Positions 14,604 to 16,680 of a stretch of 16,680 bases of DNA are shown piece after piece. Position 1 is the stretch's first letter, and every line of letters begins with the position of its first letter. The notes under the pieces were generated by a model, which did no database searches, had not been told where the DNA came from, and saw only the letters and a program-made list of their open reading frames with translations. Source of the stretch: Caldifarciminota bacterium. Lineage in GTDB: Bacteria; Hydrothermota; UBA3072; WFRC01. The stretch is from positions 1 to 16,680 of the forward strand of contig WFRC01000266.1 in the NCBI GenBank assembly GCA_015486685.1, in the 5' to 3' direction. The translations under genes were made by a program, and so were the position numbers.

Positions 14604-16314
14604 GGTATTACTGGTATCTTTATTGGTTATCTTGATTGGAATTCTATTTTATCTTCAGGTGATAAAACATTCATATTTTTATAAACTATCTATGGAAAAC
14701 AAGATTAAAATTATTGTAAAACCTGCACCACGAGGCAGAATTTTTGATAGAGACGGAAATGTCATTGCAAATGTTGTTTTAGGATTTTCAGCACTCTTTA
14801 CAAGGTCTTTTCTCCTGCCAAAAGAAAGACAAATCATCGCAAAAACATTAAACATACCACCATCAGAACTGAGAAAAAATATGGTAGGAGCACGCACTAT
14901 ATCAAAAAGAAGATTAAATTTTCAGGAATTATCTCAACTTTCCGAGATTACCGATGAATTACCGAATGTAAGGATTATGGAATATCCAATAAGGCACTAT
15001 CCTTACGGTAAATTATTCTCACACCTTATTGGCTATACAGGTGAAGTAAAGGAAAAAAATCTGAAATTATTAAAGGTTAAAGGTTACCAAATGGGAGATG
15101 AGATTGGAAAGATGGGGGTAGAAAAATATTACGAAGATTATTTAAGAGGAACAAAGGGGGTTGAATATATAGAGGTAAATGCAAAGGGATATGAAGTTGG
15201 AATCTATAAAGATAAACCCGCTATTCCTCCGGAAAAGGGCAAGGATGTATATTTAACTGTATCATTACCTTTGCAAATTTATGCCGATTCACTTCTTAAA
15301 ACCTATAAAAAGGGCGCTATTGTTGCTATGGACCCAACAACAGGAGAAATCCTCGCATATATTTCTCTACCTGGATTTGACCCAAATCAGTTGGTGGGCG
15401 GAATAAATCAAAAATTGTGGACGGAATTACAGAATGATACACTCTTTCCACTATTTGACAGAGTTATAAAAGGTACTTATGCACCCGGTTCGATATATAA
15501 AATTGTAACAGCAGGCATTGGATTAGAAAATAAGATTGTGGACAGATATTCAAGATTTGCTGCCTGTGCAGGTAAATTACTTATTGGCAACAGGGTATTT
15601 AAGTGCTGGAAGGCACATGGGAGTTTAAACCTTGTTAATGCAATTGTGCAATCCTGTGATATCTACTTTTATCAATTATCTATGAAAATAGGAATTAACA
15701 AATTATATCAGGGCGCAAAATCTCTGGGGCTCGGGCAACCCACAGGAATAGACCTTGATGGTGAATCAAAGGGATTTATTCCCGATAGTAATTGGTTGAA
15801 TAAAAAATACGGAAAATACGGATGGAGTAAAGGTTCGATAGCAAATCTTGGAATTGGTCAGGGTGAAATCCTCCTTACCCCCATACAGGTTGTTACACTC
15901 TTTTCTGGCATTGCAAACAATGGAAAGACATTTAGCCCCCATATATTAAAAAAGATTGTAAATAATAAAGGAGAGGTTATCAAAAAGGGGGTGGGTAGAG
16001 AAATACGCCTACCAATCTCAAAAAATACAATTGCAGTATTGAAAGAGGCAATGAGAGGAGTAGTGCAAGACAGTGCAGGGACTGCCCACTTTTCCAATAT
16101 CCCCGGTATTGACATTGGAGGAAAAACCGGCACTGCTCAGAACCCATCAGGTAAAGACCATTCTCTATTTGTAGGATTTGCCCCCGTTGATAGCCCGAAA
16201 ATTGTTGCCTTTGCAGTATTTGAGAACGCTGGGCACGGCTCATCCCACGCTGCCCCTGCTGTAATTAAACTCATTAAATACTATTTAGAACAGCAAAAAC
16301 AACAAAAAAATTAG
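14593..16314 (+). CDS. mrdA: Penicillin-binding protein 2 (elongation transpeptidase)
   Basis: A 573-residue class B PBP, the DD-transpeptidase that crosslinks new peptidoglycan in lateral growth. One membrane anchor (about 4-22) is followed by the pedestal domain with the class-B motif APRGRIFDRDGNVIA (45-59), then the transpeptidase domain. Active-site motifs are S300-I-Y-K303 (PGSIYK, usually PGSTFK), S354-C-D356 and K511-T-G513, with IANLGIGQGEILLTP (416-430) as expected. Asp in the second motif is usual for PBP2 rather than a defect. Length is somewhat shorter than the E. coli enzyme. The start overlaps mreD by 11 bases with AAGGGAAGG directly upstream. The usual partner rodA does not follow within the remaining 366 bases. 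Confidence 0.97.
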   Translation: MRFKVLLVSLLVILIGILFYLQVIKHSYFYKLSMENKIKIIVKPAPRGRIFDRDGNVIANVVLGFSALFTRSFLLPKERQIIAKTLNIPPSELRKNMVGARTISKRRLNFQELSQLSEITDELPNVRIMEYPIRHYPYGKLFSHLIGYTGEVKEKNLKLLKVKGYQMGDEIGKMGVEKYYEDYLRGTKGVEYIEVNAKGYEVGIYKDKPAIPPEKGKDVYLTVSLPLQIYADSLLKTYKKGAIVAMDPTTGEILAYISLPGFDPNQLVGGINQKLWTELQNDTLFPLFDRVIKGTYAPGSIYKIVTAGIGLENKIVDRYSRFAACAGKLLIGNRVFKCWKAHGSLNLVNAIVQSCDIYFYQLSMKIGINKLYQGAKSLGLGQPTGIDLDGESKGFIPDSNWLNKKYGKYGWSKGSIANLGIGQGEILLTPIQVVTLFSGIANNGKTFSPHILKKIVNNKGEVIKKGVGREIRLPISKNTIAVLKEAMRGVVQDSAGTAHFSNIPGIDIGGKTGTAQNPSGKDHSLFVGFAPVDSPKIVAFAVFENAGHGSSHAAPAVIKLIKYYLEQQKQQKN

Positions 16315-16349
16315 CAATATAAGGCGTGAACGACCATTTTTTCTCCATT

Positions 16350-16382
16350 GTCATTGCGAGGAAGTGAAACGACCGTGGCAAT
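16350..16382 (+). repeat. REP-like dispersed repeat, left copy
   Basis: Begins GTCATTGCGAGG and ends CCGTGGCAAT. The ATTGC and GCAAT ends are mutually complementary, giving an imperfect stem. From memory, very similar GTCATTGCGAGG...GTGGCAAT units are scattered between genes of many environmental bacteria. Only two copies (one partial) can be seen here, so genomic dispersal is inferred. Confidence 0.6.
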
Positions 16383-16407
16383 TTCATAGGATAGGCAATC
16401 CTCCAAT

Positions 16408-16439
16408 AATGCGGAATGCGGAAATGAGAATGCGGAAAT
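16408..16439 (+). repeat. ATGCGGAA word repeats
   Basis: The word ATGCGGA(A) occurs three times in 32 bases, with an ATGAGA variant before the last copy. Unit length varies between 6 and 10 bases, so it is a degenerate and not a strict tandem array. Confidence 0.7.
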
Positions 16440-16441
16440 AT

Positions 16442-16476
16442 TTCGTTAAGCGTAAATCGTAATTCGTTAATCGTAA
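16442..16476 (+). repeat. CGTTAA/CGTAA word repeats
   Basis: TTCGTTAA occurs at both 16442-16449 and 16463-16470, and CGTAA or ATCGTAA variants fill the space around them. Five CGT(T)AA-type words fall in 35 bases, with uneven spacing. Confidence 0.7.
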
Positions 16477-16525
16477 TAAAAACGCTTATTTTATCCAACA
16501 TCTAACATCCAATATCTTCTATCTC

Positions 16526-16555
16526 CTCACGCTTTACGCCTCACGCTTCACGTTC
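16526..16555 (+). repeat. CTCACGCTT word repeats
   Basis: CTCACGCTT occurs at 16526-16534 and again at 16540-16548, each followed by a related TACG or CACG word. The reverse-complement sense is GAAGCGTGA-like, close to the GGCGTGAACG seen at 16323-16332. Confidence 0.65.
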
Positions 16556-16662
16556 TTTTCTCTTTCGTTTTGCACGAATCACCAACACGAACCCGTTTGT
16601 CAATTCTTTACTCTTTCTCGTTTCCAATTTCCATTCTGCACTTTGCAATAATTCCACCCCAC

Positions 16663-16680
16663 CTGCGAGATTGCCACGGC
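16663..16680 (-). repeat. REP-like dispersed repeat, right inverted copy (cut by edge)
   Basis: On the minus strand the final 18 bases read GCCGTGGCAATCTCGCAG. This shares a perfect 10-base CCGTGGCAAT with the left copy at 16373-16382, in inverted orientation. The rest of the unit would lie beyond the window. Confidence 0.6.

Larger units (their letters stand above)
16315..16680. other. Gene-free repeat-rich intergenic region
   Basis: No credible gene lies in these 366 bases; short open frames here have no family features. The region contains a REP-like unit near its left end, its inverted partial copy at the right window edge, and in between several runs of short degenerate word-like repeats. 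No hairpin plus T-run terminator for mrdA is convincing, though T6 at 16337-16342 follows a weak GG...CC pairing. Confidence 0.75.

Noticed and set aside
16321..16345. GG...CC pairing followed by T6 as the mrdA terminator
   Set aside because: The stem does not pair beyond two bases without mismatches.
16274..16501. Minus-strand 75-codon open frame after mrdA
   Set aside because: It overlaps the mrdA end and the word-repeat region and shows no domain or ribosome site.

Overview
The window is AT-rich, tightly packed bacterial DNA. The likeliest source is an uncultivated member of the FCB-related lineages (WOR-3/Stahlbacteria or Cloacimonadota-like). This placement is an inference. It rests on a LVIVD beta-propeller with a Bacteroidota-style C-terminal sorting tail, a very large SprA-like predicted outer-membrane protein, a fused TIGR03960/DUF2344 radical SAM protein, and a full mreBCD-mrdA rod-shape cluster. 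No phage, insertion-sequence or CRISPR features are visible.

Layout. A tRNA gene on the minus strand is cut by the left edge (1-19), with its promoter just behind it. Positions 10695 down to 156 hold seven minus-strand genes, all overlapping their neighbours by 1-17 bases. In transcription order they are a geranylgeranyl-reductase-family flavoprotein, a YbhN/LPG-synthase-type membrane protein, a 937-residue predicted outer-membrane protein, a fused radical SAM/DUF2344 protein, RNase E/G, a UbiA-family prenyltransferase and a TPR protein. The first gene sits behind a near-consensus promoter placed so that transcription should begin on the A of its ATG, which suggests a leaderless operon mRNA.

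A divergent intergenic region of about 210 bp separates this from the plus-strand block: tRNA-Ala(CGC), tRNA-Leu(CAA), a secreted seven-repeat beta-propeller, mreB, mreC, mreD and mrdA (PBP2). Gaps in the plus block are at most 37 bases and no terminator is evident, so the tRNA promoter may drive part or all of the shape operon. The last 366 bases carry no gene. They hold an inverted pair of REP-like sequences and a mosaic of short word-like repeats.

How the genes work together. MreB, MreC, MreD and PBP2 form the elongasome core for rod-shaped wall growth; the partner gene rodA is not in the window. In the minus operon, the UbiA enzyme, the GGR-like reductase and the YbhN protein suggest making, saturating and moving an isoprenoid lipid or quinone. 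This is encoded together with RNA processing (RNase G), an uncharacterised radical SAM protein often found next to RNase G, and envelope proteins. Nearness of rSAM-rng and mreBCD-mrdA resembles an arrangement known in Clostridia, here split into two divergent units.
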